From NCBI RefSeq assembly GCF_003337355.1, contig NZ_QPJW01000012.1:62001-126000 (forward strand): a stretch of DNA of 64,000 nt, read 5' to 3'. A program made the translations under genes and the position numbers. The DNA comes from Fontibacillus phaseoli (GTDB taxonomy: Bacteria > Bacillota > Bacilli > Paenibacillales > Paenibacillaceae). Below, one piece after another: positions 34,301 through 41,977 of the stretch; the stretch's first letter is position 1, and the number at the start of each line of letters is the position of its first letter. The notes beneath the pieces were generated by a model. It made no database searches, had not been told where the DNA came from, and worked only from the letters and a program-made list of their open reading frames with translations.

Positions 34301-34402
34301 CAGGGGCGAGGCGCGGGACGATTCGCGCCGAACGAGCAAGTCACCCGGGCGGAGGCAGCCGTTTTACTCGTACGGTTGTCGAGGATTCTCGACGTTTCCT
34401 GA
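31313..34402 (+). CDS. Large secreted S-layer-anchored protein with FG-GAP/VCBS repeats
   Basis: About 1029 residues from ATG 31313, which has the best spacing to AGGAGGAG; ATGs at 31286 and 31304 are alternatives. A signal peptide (KKRIGLV..LLP..AKA-AQ) is followed by seven FG-GAP/VCBS-type repeats at ~60-366, each with a DxNxDG calcium loop (DFNGDGNSDLAV and similar). Then come a Calx-beta domain (~383-482), an Ig-like segment, FN3 (~616-710), a cadherin-like sandwich (~736-826) and three SLH domains (~839-1029) that bind pyruvylated wall polymer. It resembles integrin-like propeller adhesins. It follows the tail operon on the same strand but after a terminator, so a link is uncertain. Confidence 0.85.
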   Translation: MRLRLHKKRIGLVSLLTVVLGVSLLLPMAAPQTAKAAQRPLFHEAVRHDIGGILYSAAVEDVNRDGKKDIIAINVPEKIMSVLLGNGDGTFRNGSQSPVGSLPRKVAFADFNGDGAVDAAVSSSGDNTLSILMGLGDGSFLPETRVLVGAEPIGLVQGDFNGDGNSDLAVANNSSNEVSILLGKGDGTFSTQSLYSVGINPRSLVAEDFNKDGKLDLAVANNSSANISILLGDGNGGFAAISPLSSGRSPIGLQAADFNQDGNLDLAVAANNDNTVNVFLGNGDGTFGPVSTYPLGSLPLDLELGDFDGDGNLDLLGGVQGASVPILFGNGDGTFQPPFSDSYPFAGQVTSGDLNGDGKPDIVTVHAGGYLQVMNSAADGTLNLALDRYEVREDAGSVTVAVYRTGGSYGQAKIRLLTLEGTAAAGRDYSAIDDTLVFDQGETSKQYSIPITNMVGYQGDRSFQVQISTPSNGAVLGTQTVSSVMILEGADLPDTTAPILDASRFGSIDHYSGVNDQLYGDDNAVGEAGTVVRAYLWNDADGDGTVGGGELGAGLVVGISMADGSVPAGDIGDLAPGIYVFVVTATDASGNESELAASAAVSVTLAKGASPEPADTVPPVWPTGAKLDFSGLASSAVTLEWPEASDDTGIEAYEIYQGASRVNSLSAAARSYTVTGLTANVDYTFMVKAVDAAGNGSSDLAGSVRTPPPSGSGAGSGFSETGPITAPALLAKSPESRLKQLSLTAAGTALVMTPPFQADVHDYAALTRGAQVSLSFESLHPLAKVEINGQIVKGKYTADLKAGDNLLEMRIYAEDRTSTTYRLTLTRLPSEEPGTVSPLPFNDVKGHWAHAEMQAAFSMGLVKGDISGTFRPDNDVSRAEWTVMLDRLLKSSRAASSGFFTDNGSIPAWAKEAVDGAAERGLITGYADGTFRPGQSLTRAEIAVILGRVLKWPDDGKVGGNSEAGAVLGGLAFEDDAEIPAWAKGYVRKAVKQGLLQGRGAGRFAPNEQVTRAEAAVLLVRLSRILDVS

Positions 34403-34438
34403 AGGAAGAGCCATTTCCTCACCAAATTAGTCTAAAAC

Positions 34439-34480
34439 ATGACAACAAGACCAGAGCATGGCCTCCGGTCTTGTTGTCAT
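34439..34480 (+). terminator. Terminator-like hairpin after the SLH protein gene
   Basis: Perfect 14-bp stem (ATGACAACAAGACC with GGTCTTGTTGTCAT) around a 14-base loop, followed by TTAACGG, a weak T-run. It may act as a terminator or mRNA stabiliser. Confidence 0.6.
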
Positions 34481-34540
34481 TTAACGGAATACTGAAACAT
34501 TAAAAAAAGGAACCATCTCAGGTTATGAAGAAGCTGCTAC

Positions 34541-34569
34541 TTGAATTTTTATAAGTTTAGTACTAAACT
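34541..34569 (+). promoter_or_regulatory. Promoter with MarR-type palindromic operator
   Basis: TTGAAT (34541-34546), 17 bases, then TAAACT (34564-34569). The perfect 16-base palindrome AGTTTAGTACTAAACT (34554-34569) covers the -10. Regulator binding here would block RNA polymerase. Confidence 0.7.
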
Positions 34570-34601
34570 GATGTTAATCACAGCAAATGAGGTGAGAGGG
34601 A

Positions 34602-35054
34602 ATGGACAAAATAGAGCGCGGCTCCAAAGCTGCGGAAAGGCAAGAGGAGAAATTGGGGCTGCTTGTATGGTTCCGCATTTCGCGGATTTATAACCGGAGT
34701 CTTCGCGCCTCCAACCAGCATCTTAAGTCATGGAATCTTTCGGTAGCCCAATTCGATGCGCTGGTCCAGATCGGAAGCCATCGGCGGCTGACTCAGCAAG
34801 ATCTGGCCGACAAGCTGCTGGTGTCGAAAGGTAACATCACCCAACTGCTGACGAAGATGGAGGAGTTGGGCTGGATCAAGCGGGAGCAGGAATGGAAGAA
34901 AAAATGGCTGTCGCTGACTGAGAAGGGATGGGCACTCTATCATGAAGTAGTTCCCATACAGGAACAATATCAGGCTTCGCAGTTTGCCGGACTCAGCCGG
35001 GAGGAAAAGCATCAGCTTCTCGGGCTGCTTCGAAAAATACAAAAAAGCCAATAA
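34602..35054 (+). CDS. MarR-family regulator (MhqR-like)
   Basis: 150 residues with GAGGTGAGAGGG directly before ATG 34602. MarR winged-helix signature: VAQFDALVQIGSHRRLTQQDLADKLLVSKGNITQLLTKMEELGWIKRE. It is followed by a ring-cleaving dioxygenase, the partner gene of MhqR in Bacillus, where the system senses quinones and aromatic electrophiles. A perfect palindrome overlaps its own -10. I infer autorepression and control of the dioxygenase. Confidence 0.82.
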   Translation: MDKIERGSKAAERQEEKLGLLVWFRISRIYNRSLRASNQHLKSWNLSVAQFDALVQIGSHRRLTQQDLADKLLVSKGNITQLLTKMEELGWIKREQEWKKKWLSLTEKGWALYHEVVPIQEQYQASQFAGLSREEKHQLLGLLRKIQKSQ

Positions 35055-35074
35055 GATAACGGAGGGATTTCGCT

Positions 35075-36052
35075 ATGAATATGGAATTCAAAGGCATTCA
35101 CCATGTATCGGCTCTAACCAAGACAGCTTCGGAAAATTTTAAATTCTACACGAAAATATTGGGACTCCGGCTAATCAAAAAGACGGTCAATCAGGATGAT
35201 ATCTCTGTGTATCATTTATTTTACGGGGACGAGGTAGGCAATCCGGGAACCGAACTTACCTTCTTCGAGATCCCGAACGCGGGACGGAATGTCGACGGGA
35301 ATAACAGTATCTCCGCACTTTCGCTTCGCGTGCCGAGCGATCGGGCTCTGGAATACTGGTCCCGGCGATTGGATGAATTCGGGGTCGAGCGTGAGGAAGT
35401 GAAGCAGCGGGCGGGACGTGCGAGTCTGGCGTTTAGGGATTTTGAAGGACAGCGGCTGGTTCTCGTATCGGATGAAAACAATACCGGCGTTCCCGGCGGC
35501 AAGCCGTGGGACCGGAGTCCGGTTCCGGCCGAATTCGCCATCCTGGGATTGGGGCCGGTCCAATTGACGGTCGCCCAGCCTGACCTGACGATCTCGGTAT
35601 TAACCGAACTGATGGGCTTCCGCCGGAAAGGGCAGTATCCTTCTTTCGTGGAAGGACAACCTGACATCAGCGTGTTCGAGACGGGGGAAGGCGGCAGTGG
35701 TGCCGAGGTTCATGTTGAGGAGAGAACCGACCTATCGCCGGAACGGCTGGGGCGCGGCGGAGTGCATCACGTTGCGTTCCGCGTGGAGGACGAGGAGGAA
35801 CTGCGGGCCTGGATCGAGCGCATCCGGGGTGCTCGCTTCCCGAATTCGGGATTCGTGGACCGCTTCTATTTCCGGTCGCTCTATTTCCGCGAGCCGAACG
35901 GAATTCTGTTCGAAGTCGCGACCGACGGCCCCGGATTTGCCACGGACGAAAATCCCGCCCATCTCGGTGAGTCGCTGGCACTCCCGCCTTTCCTGGAGCC
36001 TAAGCGAGCCCAAATTGAAGCTTACTTGAAGCCGCTTGACACCGTGCAATAA
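35075..36052 (+). CDS. Ring-cleaving (glyoxalase-fold) dioxygenase, MhqA/MhqO-like
   Basis: 325 residues, 20 bases after the MarR gene. Two vicinal-oxygen-chelate modules are visible: the first metal ligand region is FKGIHHVSALTK, the second RGGVHHVAFRVED; the last ligand is likely in LFEVATD. It resembles MhqA/MhqO, which cleave hydroquinone or catechol-type compounds for detoxification. It forms an operon with the MarR gene. Confidence 0.85.
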   Translation: MNMEFKGIHHVSALTKTASENFKFYTKILGLRLIKKTVNQDDISVYHLFYGDEVGNPGTELTFFEIPNAGRNVDGNNSISALSLRVPSDRALEYWSRRLDEFGVEREEVKQRAGRASLAFRDFEGQRLVLVSDENNTGVPGGKPWDRSPVPAEFAILGLGPVQLTVAQPDLTISVLTELMGFRRKGQYPSFVEGQPDISVFETGEGGSGAEVHVEERTDLSPERLGRGGVHHVAFRVEDEEELRAWIERIRGARFPNSGFVDRFYFRSLYFREPNGILFEVATDGPGFATDENPAHLGESLALPPFLEPKRAQIEAYLKPLDTVQ

Positions 36053-36112
36053 AAGGAAATCTGGGCGGAGGAATGGAAACGAATAGCTATTGAGCTCCCC
36101 GTAACGTTAACT

Positions 36113-36130
36113 ATATGACAAGTGTCATAT
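36113..36130. promoter_or_regulatory. Palindrome upstream of the desaturase gene (candidate DesR site)
   Basis: ATATGACA-AG-TGTCATAT has perfect 8-base arms and lies about 85-100 bases before the start of the des gene. It is a good candidate for DesR binding because DesR activates des from an upstream palindrome in Bacillus. Confidence 0.55.
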
Positions 36131-36214
36131 GAAAATAATGATGTTTGAGAGTACCCCTGATTTCTGATCTTTTATATGATGAATATAGAAGCTTAGAGAA
36201 AGTGGGAATTTATA

Positions 36215-37258
36215 TTGATTAACACAGATGCAAACAAGACGAAGCAGTTGCATAATGATGTTGCACCGTTTGCCAAATCTGATACGCGAATCAGTATTAA
36301 CCAAATCATCAATACCCTTCTCCCGTTGTTACTCATTTGGGGAGCCGGCTATGCGGTATTGCCGTATTCACCATGGTACACCGTATTATGTAGCGTTATT
36401 GCATCAGGCTTCGTTGTGCGTACGTTTATTATTTTCCATGATTGTACACACGGGTCATTCTTCAAGAGCAAAAGAGCCAATGATATTGTCGGAAACATTA
36501 CGGGGATCCTGACTTCCTTCCCCTACGAAAAGTGGAAACGCGAGCATGCGCTTCATCACGCAACAAGCTCGAACTTAGATAAGCGCGGGATCGGCGATAT
36601 CGATATGCTGACTGTGGATGAGTATTTGGCCAAATCGAAGCTTGGTCGTCTAGGGTACCGTTTATACCGCAATCCGATAGTGATGTTTGGATTAGGCCCT
36701 CTATATATGGTGCTTGTATTAAATCGATTTAACCGTAGTGGGGTACGTACAAAAGAGCGATTGAATACTTATTTTTCAAATATCATGTTGTTGGCGGTCT
36801 GTACAGCACTTATTCTGGCATTTGGCTGGACTGCATTCTTTCTTGTGCATGGTCTAACGTTATTGATCGCAGGGTCGATGGGGATTTGGTTATTCTATAT
36901 TCAGCACACGTACGAGGATTCTTATTTTGAACATAATTCGAAGTGGGATTATGTCAAAGCTGCCGTTGAAGGCAGTTCTTACTATAAGCTGCCAAAATTA
37001 CTGCAATGGGTAACGGGTAACATCGGCTTCCACCATGTTCACCATTTGGCGCCTCGCGTACCGAACTATAAGCTGGAGGATGCTCATGAATCGATTCCGC
37101 CATTACAACAGGCAACCACGATCACGCTAAAGACGAGTTTAGAGTCGATTCGTTATAAGCTATATGACCCTGAACGGCATAAATTTGTAACGTTTAAAGA
37201 GGCTGCAAAGTTAGAAGTGACACGCAGTAAAGTGGTATTGACCAAAAAATATAGCTAG
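36215..37258 (+). CDS. des: Membrane fatty acid desaturase
   Basis: 347 residues. All three histidine boxes that bind the di-iron centre are present: HDCTH (in FHDCTHGSFF), HALHH and HHVHH (GFHHVHHLAPR), with hydrophobic segments between them. This matches the Bacillus Delta5-desaturase that introduces double bonds into membrane lipids after a cold shock. The TTG start at 36215 follows GTGGGAA. The thermosensor kinase and regulator genes follow, making a des-desKR unit. Confidence 0.88.
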   Translation: MINTDANKTKQLHNDVAPFAKSDTRISINQIINTLLPLLLIWGAGYAVLPYSPWYTVLCSVIASGFVVRTFIIFHDCTHGSFFKSKRANDIVGNITGILTSFPYEKWKREHALHHATSSNLDKRGIGDIDMLTVDEYLAKSKLGRLGYRLYRNPIVMFGLGPLYMVLVLNRFNRSGVRTKERLNTYFSNIMLLAVCTALILAFGWTAFFLVHGLTLLIAGSMGIWLFYIQHTYEDSYFEHNSKWDYVKAAVEGSSYYKLPKLLQWVTGNIGFHHVHHLAPRVPNYKLEDAHESIPPLQQATTITLKTSLESIRYKLYDPERHKFVTFKEAAKLEVTRSKVVLTKKYS

Positions 37259-37266
37259 CTTATTGG

Positions 37267-37302
37267 AAGGGTGCCTCTTCATAGGTAAGAGGTGCCCTTT
37301 TT
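37267..37302 (+). terminator. Terminator between des and desK
   Basis: AAGGGTGCCTCTT (37267-37279) pairs with AAGAGGTGCCCTT (37287-37299), allowing two G-T wobbles. TTTTT follows. It would lower desKR expression relative to des unless read through. Confidence 0.75.
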
Positions 37303-37346
37303 GAGTTATAATGATTGAAAAAGCGAACATAAGAAGCGGGGCTGTT

Positions 37347-38477
37347 ATGCAAAAGTGGTACAGTATCATTCCTAAAAGTCCGATGTTAAGTATCTATCTG
37401 TGGATCATCGTCTGCATTATGCCCTTCTACTTTATTATCCATATTATCCATTCGTTTTCATTGTGGCTCATTAGCGTAGCGGTATTATTGATTATCCTAT
37501 ATTTTTTAAGCTATTATTTCTCGTTCAGTGCACGGACGGGCCTGAAGTACATGTGGATCGGCCTCCAAATGGTGCTGAATATCCTAATGACACTGTCGTT
37601 TGGTTATGCTTATTTTGTCCTCTTTACGGCGATTTTGATCGGTTTTAATTTTAAGAAGGCCGTTGGTTTTTATGTCATGTATGGTTTGAATATTCTGTTT
37701 ACGACAGTCACCATCGAAGTGGGGTATTTTTTCTTTCAGGATTTGTTTATATCCCAAACGCCTTTCATTATCGTTACTGCTCTAGGGGTAGTGTTAGTGC
37801 CCTTTGCTCTATATTCCAAGTCGAAACGCGAGAATCTGGAGGGGGAGCTCGTAACGGCAAACGAGCGCATTTCCGAGCTGACGGTGCATGAGGAGCGCCA
37901 ACGTATTGCGCGCGATTTGCATGACACGCTGGGTCAGAAGCTATCCATGATTGGATTGAAAAGTGATTTGGCGACACGCTTAGTAGAAAAAAATCCACAA
38001 CAGGCCATCCAAGAAATCAGGGATATTCGCCAAACGGCGAGCATTGCGCTCAAAGAAGTTCGTGAGTTGGTGGCGGATATACGCGCGATACATCTGGCGG
38101 ATGAATTGGTTCGTGTCGAACAGATTTTAAAGGCGGCGCAGATTAAATTTCGTTTAAACGGGGATACAAGTGAGATTCATATGCCGGTTTTTGCTGAAAA
38201 TATCGTAAGTATGTGCTTGAAAGAAGCGGTAACCAATATCGTGAAGCATAGCCAGGCAACGATTTGTCGCATCAGTTTTTATCAAAGTGATGAAATGTTT
38301 AAGCTGACGATTCATGATAACGGAATCGGTTTTCCGAATGCTAAACGATTTGAAGGCGGCAACGGCTTGAAAGGGATCCAGGAACGGATTGATTTTATAA
38401 ACGGTTCCTTTCATATGAAGACCGACAAAGGTACGACCATGATTATTTCTGTCCCGGTTACGATTACAAATCAATAA
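37347..38477 (+). CDS. desK: Membrane-fluidity thermosensor histidine kinase DesK
   Basis: 376 residues from ATG 37347; this start puts the phospho-acceptor His at 192, close to His188 of B. subtilis DesK, whereas ATG 37311 gives 204. The N-terminal half has about five membrane helices. The cytoplasmic part has the DesK-type dimerisation helix (HEERQRIARDLHDTLGQKLS) and the HATPase_c region (LKEAVTNIVKHS, DNGIGF). DesK measures membrane thickness and fluidity and controls DesR, whose gene follows. Confidence 0.88.
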   Translation: MQKWYSIIPKSPMLSIYLWIIVCIMPFYFIIHIIHSFSLWLISVAVLLIILYFLSYYFSFSARTGLKYMWIGLQMVLNILMTLSFGYAYFVLFTAILIGFNFKKAVGFYVMYGLNILFTTVTIEVGYFFFQDLFISQTPFIIVTALGVVLVPFALYSKSKRENLEGELVTANERISELTVHEERQRIARDLHDTLGQKLSMIGLKSDLATRLVEKNPQQAIQEIRDIRQTASIALKEVRELVADIRAIHLADELVRVEQILKAAQIKFRLNGDTSEIHMPVFAENIVSMCLKEAVTNIVKHSQATICRISFYQSDEMFKLTIHDNGIGFPNAKRFEGGNGLKGIQERIDFINGSFHMKTDKGTTMIISVPVTITNQ

Positions 38478-38491
38478 GGGGGGAAGACAAT

Positions 38492-39097
38492 ATGATTCGT
38501 ATTGTGATAGCGGAAGATCAGGGGATGCTGCTCGGTGCCATGCAATCCTTGTTAAACATGGAGGAAGATTTTGAAGTAGTCGGCATCGCCAGGAACGGCG
38601 AGGAAGCCATTAAGCTGGTGATTGAATTACAGCCGGATATTTGCATTATGGATATCGAGATGCCGATCCTGACCGGTCTAGACGCAGCGGAGGAGCTTCT
38701 GGATAACGACTGCAAAATTATTATCTTAACCACGTTTGCGCGTCCCGGTTATTTTGAACGTGCGCGTAAAGCGGGGGTCCGCGGTTATTTACTGAAGGAC
38801 AGTCCCATTGAGGAATTAATAGCTTCGATCCGCATTATTATGGAAGGCCGCCGTATTTATGCCCCGGAGCTTGTGGATTTTGTCTATGAGGATGATAGCG
38901 AGAATCCGTTGACGAACCGCGAAATCCAGGTGCTGGGGCTTGTTGCCGAGGGGAAGAAGACAAAGGAGGTTGCGGAGGAGCTATACCTCTCCCAGGGAAC
39001 CGTACGCAACTATATTTCAACGATCTTAGAAAAACTGAAGGTGGGGAACCGGATCGAAGCCATTGCGCGATTTAAGGAAAAGGGATGGAATAAGTAA
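38492..39097 (+). CDS. desR: Response regulator DesR
   Basis: 201 residues, 14 bases after desK, with AGGGGGGAAG upstream. The receiver has the EDQ pocket, phospho-acceptor Asp in CIMDIEMP (about 54) and Lys in LLKDS. The NarL-type HTH is LTNREIQVLGLVAEGKKTKEVAEELYLSQGTVRNYISTI. It activates des when phosphorylated by DesK. Confidence 0.9.
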   Translation: MIRIVIAEDQGMLLGAMQSLLNMEEDFEVVGIARNGEEAIKLVIELQPDICIMDIEMPILTGLDAAEELLDNDCKIIILTTFARPGYFERARKAGVRGYLLKDSPIEELIASIRIIMEGRRIYAPELVDFVYEDDSENPLTNREIQVLGLVAEGKKTKEVAEELYLSQGTVRNYISTILEKLKVGNRIEAIARFKEKGWNK

Positions 39098-39110
39098 TCG
39101 AAATTACGGG

Positions 39111-39198
39111 ATCGGGGGTCATCCTCATTCATAATAGGATTGTCGAATATTACTTTAAGGTTTCCGGTTCGCTCATAGTATAATATAGTGACCCCGAT
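39111..39198 (+). promoter_or_regulatory. Long-range inverted repeat around a promoter-like TATAAT
   Basis: ATCGGGGGTCA (39111-39121) and TGACCCCGAT (39189-39198) are complementary with one bulged G and enclose ~67 bases. TATAAT at 39179-39184 lies inside. The -35 is weak (TTTAAG at 39154-39159, 19-base spacer). A single-base-bulge stem could also be a desR terminator-like fold. Confidence 0.4.
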
Positions 39199-39214
39199 TA
39201 AAAGAGGTGAACAA

Positions 39215-39841
39215 ATGCTTGATGCAGAGCTCAGTATCATGGATTATTTTACGGAACAACATTTTCAGCTGTTTCTGGACAGGTTCAGGTCGCTTGGGCC
39301 GCTGCCCGGAATTTTGCTCACATTTATGAAATCATTCGTTCCGCCGCTGCCTACGATTGTTATCGTCGGAGCTAATGCTGCGATCTATGGCATGTGGCAG
39401 GGATTTCTATATTCCTGGATCGGTCTCGTTGCGGGAAGTCTGCTGACTTTTATGCTCATCCGCAAAGCGGCAGGCACCTCCCTCATCCGGCGTTGGGCCG
39501 AGAAACCGAAGGTGCAAAAAGCAATGGTATGGGCCCGGAAGAACGGGTTCAGCTTTGTTTTCCTGCTCAGTATGCTCCCGGTCGGGCCTTTTGTTGTCAT
39601 CAATATGGCCGCGGGATTGACGCGGATGCAGGTGAGTACTTTCGCGACGGCGGTGGCTTTGGGCAAGGCGGTCATGGTCTTCTGCGTGTCCTATATCGGG
39701 ACCCATTTGTCCGACTTTTTGGACCAGCCGGCCAAATTTCTCGGCGTCGCCCTGTTTATCGCAGTGTCGCTGTGGCTGAACCGGAAGCTGCAGGCTTATT
39801 TTACGGCGGTTGCCGCTCCTGCGGCCGGGCCGGCCGAATAA
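39215..39841 (+). CDS. TVP38/TMEM64-family membrane protein
   Basis: 208 residues from ATG 39215 behind AGAGGTG; the frame is open to 39188 without a site. Membrane segments at the start (GPLPGILLTFMKSFVPPLPTIV), a G-rich loop (GANAAIYGMWQGF) and the VTT-domain motif region (FLLSMLPVGPFVVINMAAGLTRM) identify the DedA-like SNARE-associated family. Members are thought to move lipids or ions across the membrane, but a precise role is not settled. Confidence 0.85.
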   Translation: MLDAELSIMDYFTEQHFQLFLDRFRSLGPLPGILLTFMKSFVPPLPTIVIVGANAAIYGMWQGFLYSWIGLVAGSLLTFMLIRKAAGTSLIRRWAEKPKVQKAMVWARKNGFSFVFLLSMLPVGPFVVINMAAGLTRMQVSTFATAVALGKAVMVFCVSYIGTHLSDFLDQPAKFLGVALFIAVSLWLNRKLQAYFTAVAAPAAGPAE

Positions 39842-39861
39842 GGCGAAGCGGCTGGCCGCTT

Positions 39862-40839
39862 TCAGCGGTACAGCGCGGATATCGCCTCCGCTTCATTGCG
39901 GATCATCTCCCGCAGCTCCGGCGGGAGCAGCGTCTTCGCTTCCCGGCCGCAGGCGAGCAGGATTTCGCACGCCGATTCCAGCGTGTTAAACTCGATATCC
40001 ACGGACATCCAGCCGGCTTGGACGTCCTCGGGCTCGGCGCGAAGCACCTTGGCGTAGCGCTCCCGCTTTAGCCGGGCCAGCCGCTGCACCGAAATGGAGA
40101 TCGTTGCCGGGTACCGCGGCAAGGCGGATTTGAAGTCGGCGGTGGATTGCTCCCAGTATCCGCTCAGGGAGAAGCCGGGCGGACGCTGGAAGGTTTCTTC
40201 GAGCACAGCGGCTTCCGTGATCCGGGAGATGCGGAAGGTCTTAATCACTCCGTTCTCCTCCGCCACCAGATACCAGACGTTTCGTTTGGCCACCAGGCCT
40301 AACGGGTGAACGGTCCGTCTGGAGATGGCACCGGTGTAGGCGGCATCGCTTTCCGATTTGCGGTAGGATATGTCCAGCTTGCGCTGTCCCCAGACCGCTT
40401 CCTGCACTACGGTTAACTGCGGAAAGCTTTCGCCCGATGTATGCCAGCCGGCTCCATCGATATGAATGCGTTCCGAGAGCATTTCGGCATCCTGCCGGAC
40501 AGGTGCAGGAGAGGAAGCGAGCAGCTTCTGGTACGCCGCATCGAAGCTTCGCTTTGGAATTCCTAACTCTCCCAGCAGATGGCTGTAACTGGTCAAAAGC
40601 AGGGAAAGAATTTCTTCCTGATTCATCCCCGTCAGACTTGTCCGATAATTCTCCGCTAGCATCCATCCGCCAAGGGGACCGCGTTCCGCATATACCGGAA
40701 TTCCGGCGGAGCTCAAAGCGTCCATATCCCTCACGATCGTCCTCTCCGAGACCTCCAATTTTTCAGCAAGCTGGCGCGAGTTTAATTTGCCGCCGTTTTG
40801 CAGCAGCAGCAAAATGGATAACAGCCGATCCGCCCTCAT
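39862..40839 (-). CDS. WYL-domain transcriptional regulator (YafY-like)
   Basis: 325 residues from ATG 40839, chosen because AAGGAAGGGA precedes it; ATG 40857 is upstream without a site. The N-terminal HTH_11 (RADRLLSILLLLQNGGKLNSRQLAEKLEVSERTIVRDM) is followed by a WYL domain with LGLVAKRNVWYLVAEENG. It stands divergent from the SDR gene at 40970, 130 bases apart, and likely controls it. WYL regulators sense a small ligand or nucleic acid. Confidence 0.85.
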   Translation of the reverse strand: MRADRLLSILLLLQNGGKLNSRQLAEKLEVSERTIVRDMDALSSAGIPVYAERGPLGGWMLAENYRTSLTGMNQEEILSLLLTSYSHLLGELGIPKRSFDAAYQKLLASSPAPVRQDAEMLSERIHIDGAGWHTSGESFPQLTVVQEAVWGQRKLDISYRKSESDAAYTGAISRRTVHPLGLVAKRNVWYLVAEENGVIKTFRISRITEAAVLEETFQRPPGFSLSGYWEQSTADFKSALPRYPATISISVQRLARLKRERYAKVLRAEPEDVQAGWMSVDIEFNTLESACEILLACGREAKTLLPPELREMIRNEAEAISALYR

Positions 40840-40910
40840 GTAGATCCCTTCCTTCATCTTTCTTTCCTACTTTGAATTGTATCATTTATATAAGACAATG
40901 GATGTCATAT

Positions 40911-40939
40911 TTGACGGGTAAACTGAAAATGTCGTTAGA
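40911..40939 (+). promoter_or_regulatory. Promoter of the SDR gene
   Basis: TTGACG (40911-40916), 17-base spacer and GTTAGA (40934-40939) give a fair sigma-A promoter about 30 bases before the SDR start. Confidence 0.55.
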
Positions 40940-40969
40940 AACAGAAGTTACCGGGAGGATGATTCATCT

Positions 40970-41863
40970 ATGGAAAACAAGACTTTGAAGCCATTGGCGG
41001 GGAAAATTGCCGTGGTAGCCGGAGCCACGCGGGGAGCGGGCCGCGGGATCGCCGTCATGCTTGGAGCCGCTGGGGCAACCGTTTATTGTACGGGACGCAG
41101 CGTCCGGGGCGGCGCCTCGGATATCAACCGGTCCGAAACGATCGACGAGACGGCGGAGATGGTTACCGCGCGCGGCGGAATCGGCATTCCGGTCCGAACG
41201 GATCATACGCGGGAAGAGGAAGTGAAGGCGTTGTTCGAGCGGATTGCGGAGGAACAACAGGGTCGGCTGGACCTTCTCGTCAATGATATTTGGGGCGGTG
41301 AGCAGTTAACTCATTGGGGTACTCCCTTTTGGGAACAGCCTTTAGGCGATGCGCTGCTGATGCAGGAGCGGGCGGTCAAGACCCATCTGATCACGAGCTA
41401 TTATGGGGCTCCGCTGATGATCAAACGGGGAGGGGGACTGATCATAGAAATCACCGACGGGTCCACCTATAATTACCGAGGCAATTTGTATTACAGCCTT
41501 GCCAAAATTGCGCCGATTCACCTGGCGGCAGCCATGGCGGAGGAACTGCGCTCCAGTAATATTACCGCCCTGGCGGTTACGCCGGGATTTCTGCGGTCCG
41601 AACAGATGCTGGATCATTTTGGAGTGGGAGAGGACAACTGGCGTGACGCGGTTGCCCAGGAACCACATTACATTGAATCGGAAACGCCTTACTTTGTCGG
41701 CCAAGCTATAGCCGCCCTTGCCGGTGATCCTAATGTCCACGAAAAATCGGGCTGCGCGCTGACAAGCTGGGATTTGTCCGACGAATACGGATTTAGCGAT
41801 GTCGATGGCAGACAGCCACATTGGGGCAATTATGCGAAAAAGCAAGGATTGCCGATTAACTGA
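40970..41863 (+). CDS. Short-chain dehydrogenase/reductase
   Basis: 297 residues, with GGGAGGA upstream. The NAD(P) pocket is GATRGAGRGIAV; an NDIW replaces the usual NNAG; the catalytic Tyr-Lys pair is YSLAK, with an upstream Ser-type position in the ITDGSTYNYRG loop. The C-terminus (GFSDVDGRQPHWGNYAKKQGLP) extends beyond a minimal SDR. Function cannot be read from sequence; an oxidoreductase regulated by the divergent WYL protein is likely. Confidence 0.82.
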   Translation: MENKTLKPLAGKIAVVAGATRGAGRGIAVMLGAAGATVYCTGRSVRGGASDINRSETIDETAEMVTARGGIGIPVRTDHTREEEVKALFERIAEEQQGRLDLLVNDIWGGEQLTHWGTPFWEQPLGDALLMQERAVKTHLITSYYGAPLMIKRGGGLIIEITDGSTYNYRGNLYYSLAKIAPIHLAAAMAEELRSSNITALAVTPGFLRSEQMLDHFGVGEDNWRDAVAQEPHYIESETPYFVGQAIAALAGDPNVHEKSGCALTSWDLSDEYGFSDVDGRQPHWGNYAKKQGLPIN

Positions 41864-41880
41864 ACGGAATAAAATGCCGA

Positions 41881-41917
41881 AAGACCCTGACTGGTCAATA
41901 AACCGTCAGGGTCTTTT
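41881..41917 (+). terminator. Terminator of the SDR gene
   Basis: AAGACCCTGAC / GTCAGGGTCTT (11 bp) around a 13-base loop, followed by TTTTG. Confidence 0.8.
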
Positions 41918-41977
41918 GTTTGAATGAAGTAATCTTAAAATAAGCTTTATCCGATATCCCATAGCTTTTCGAATCCC

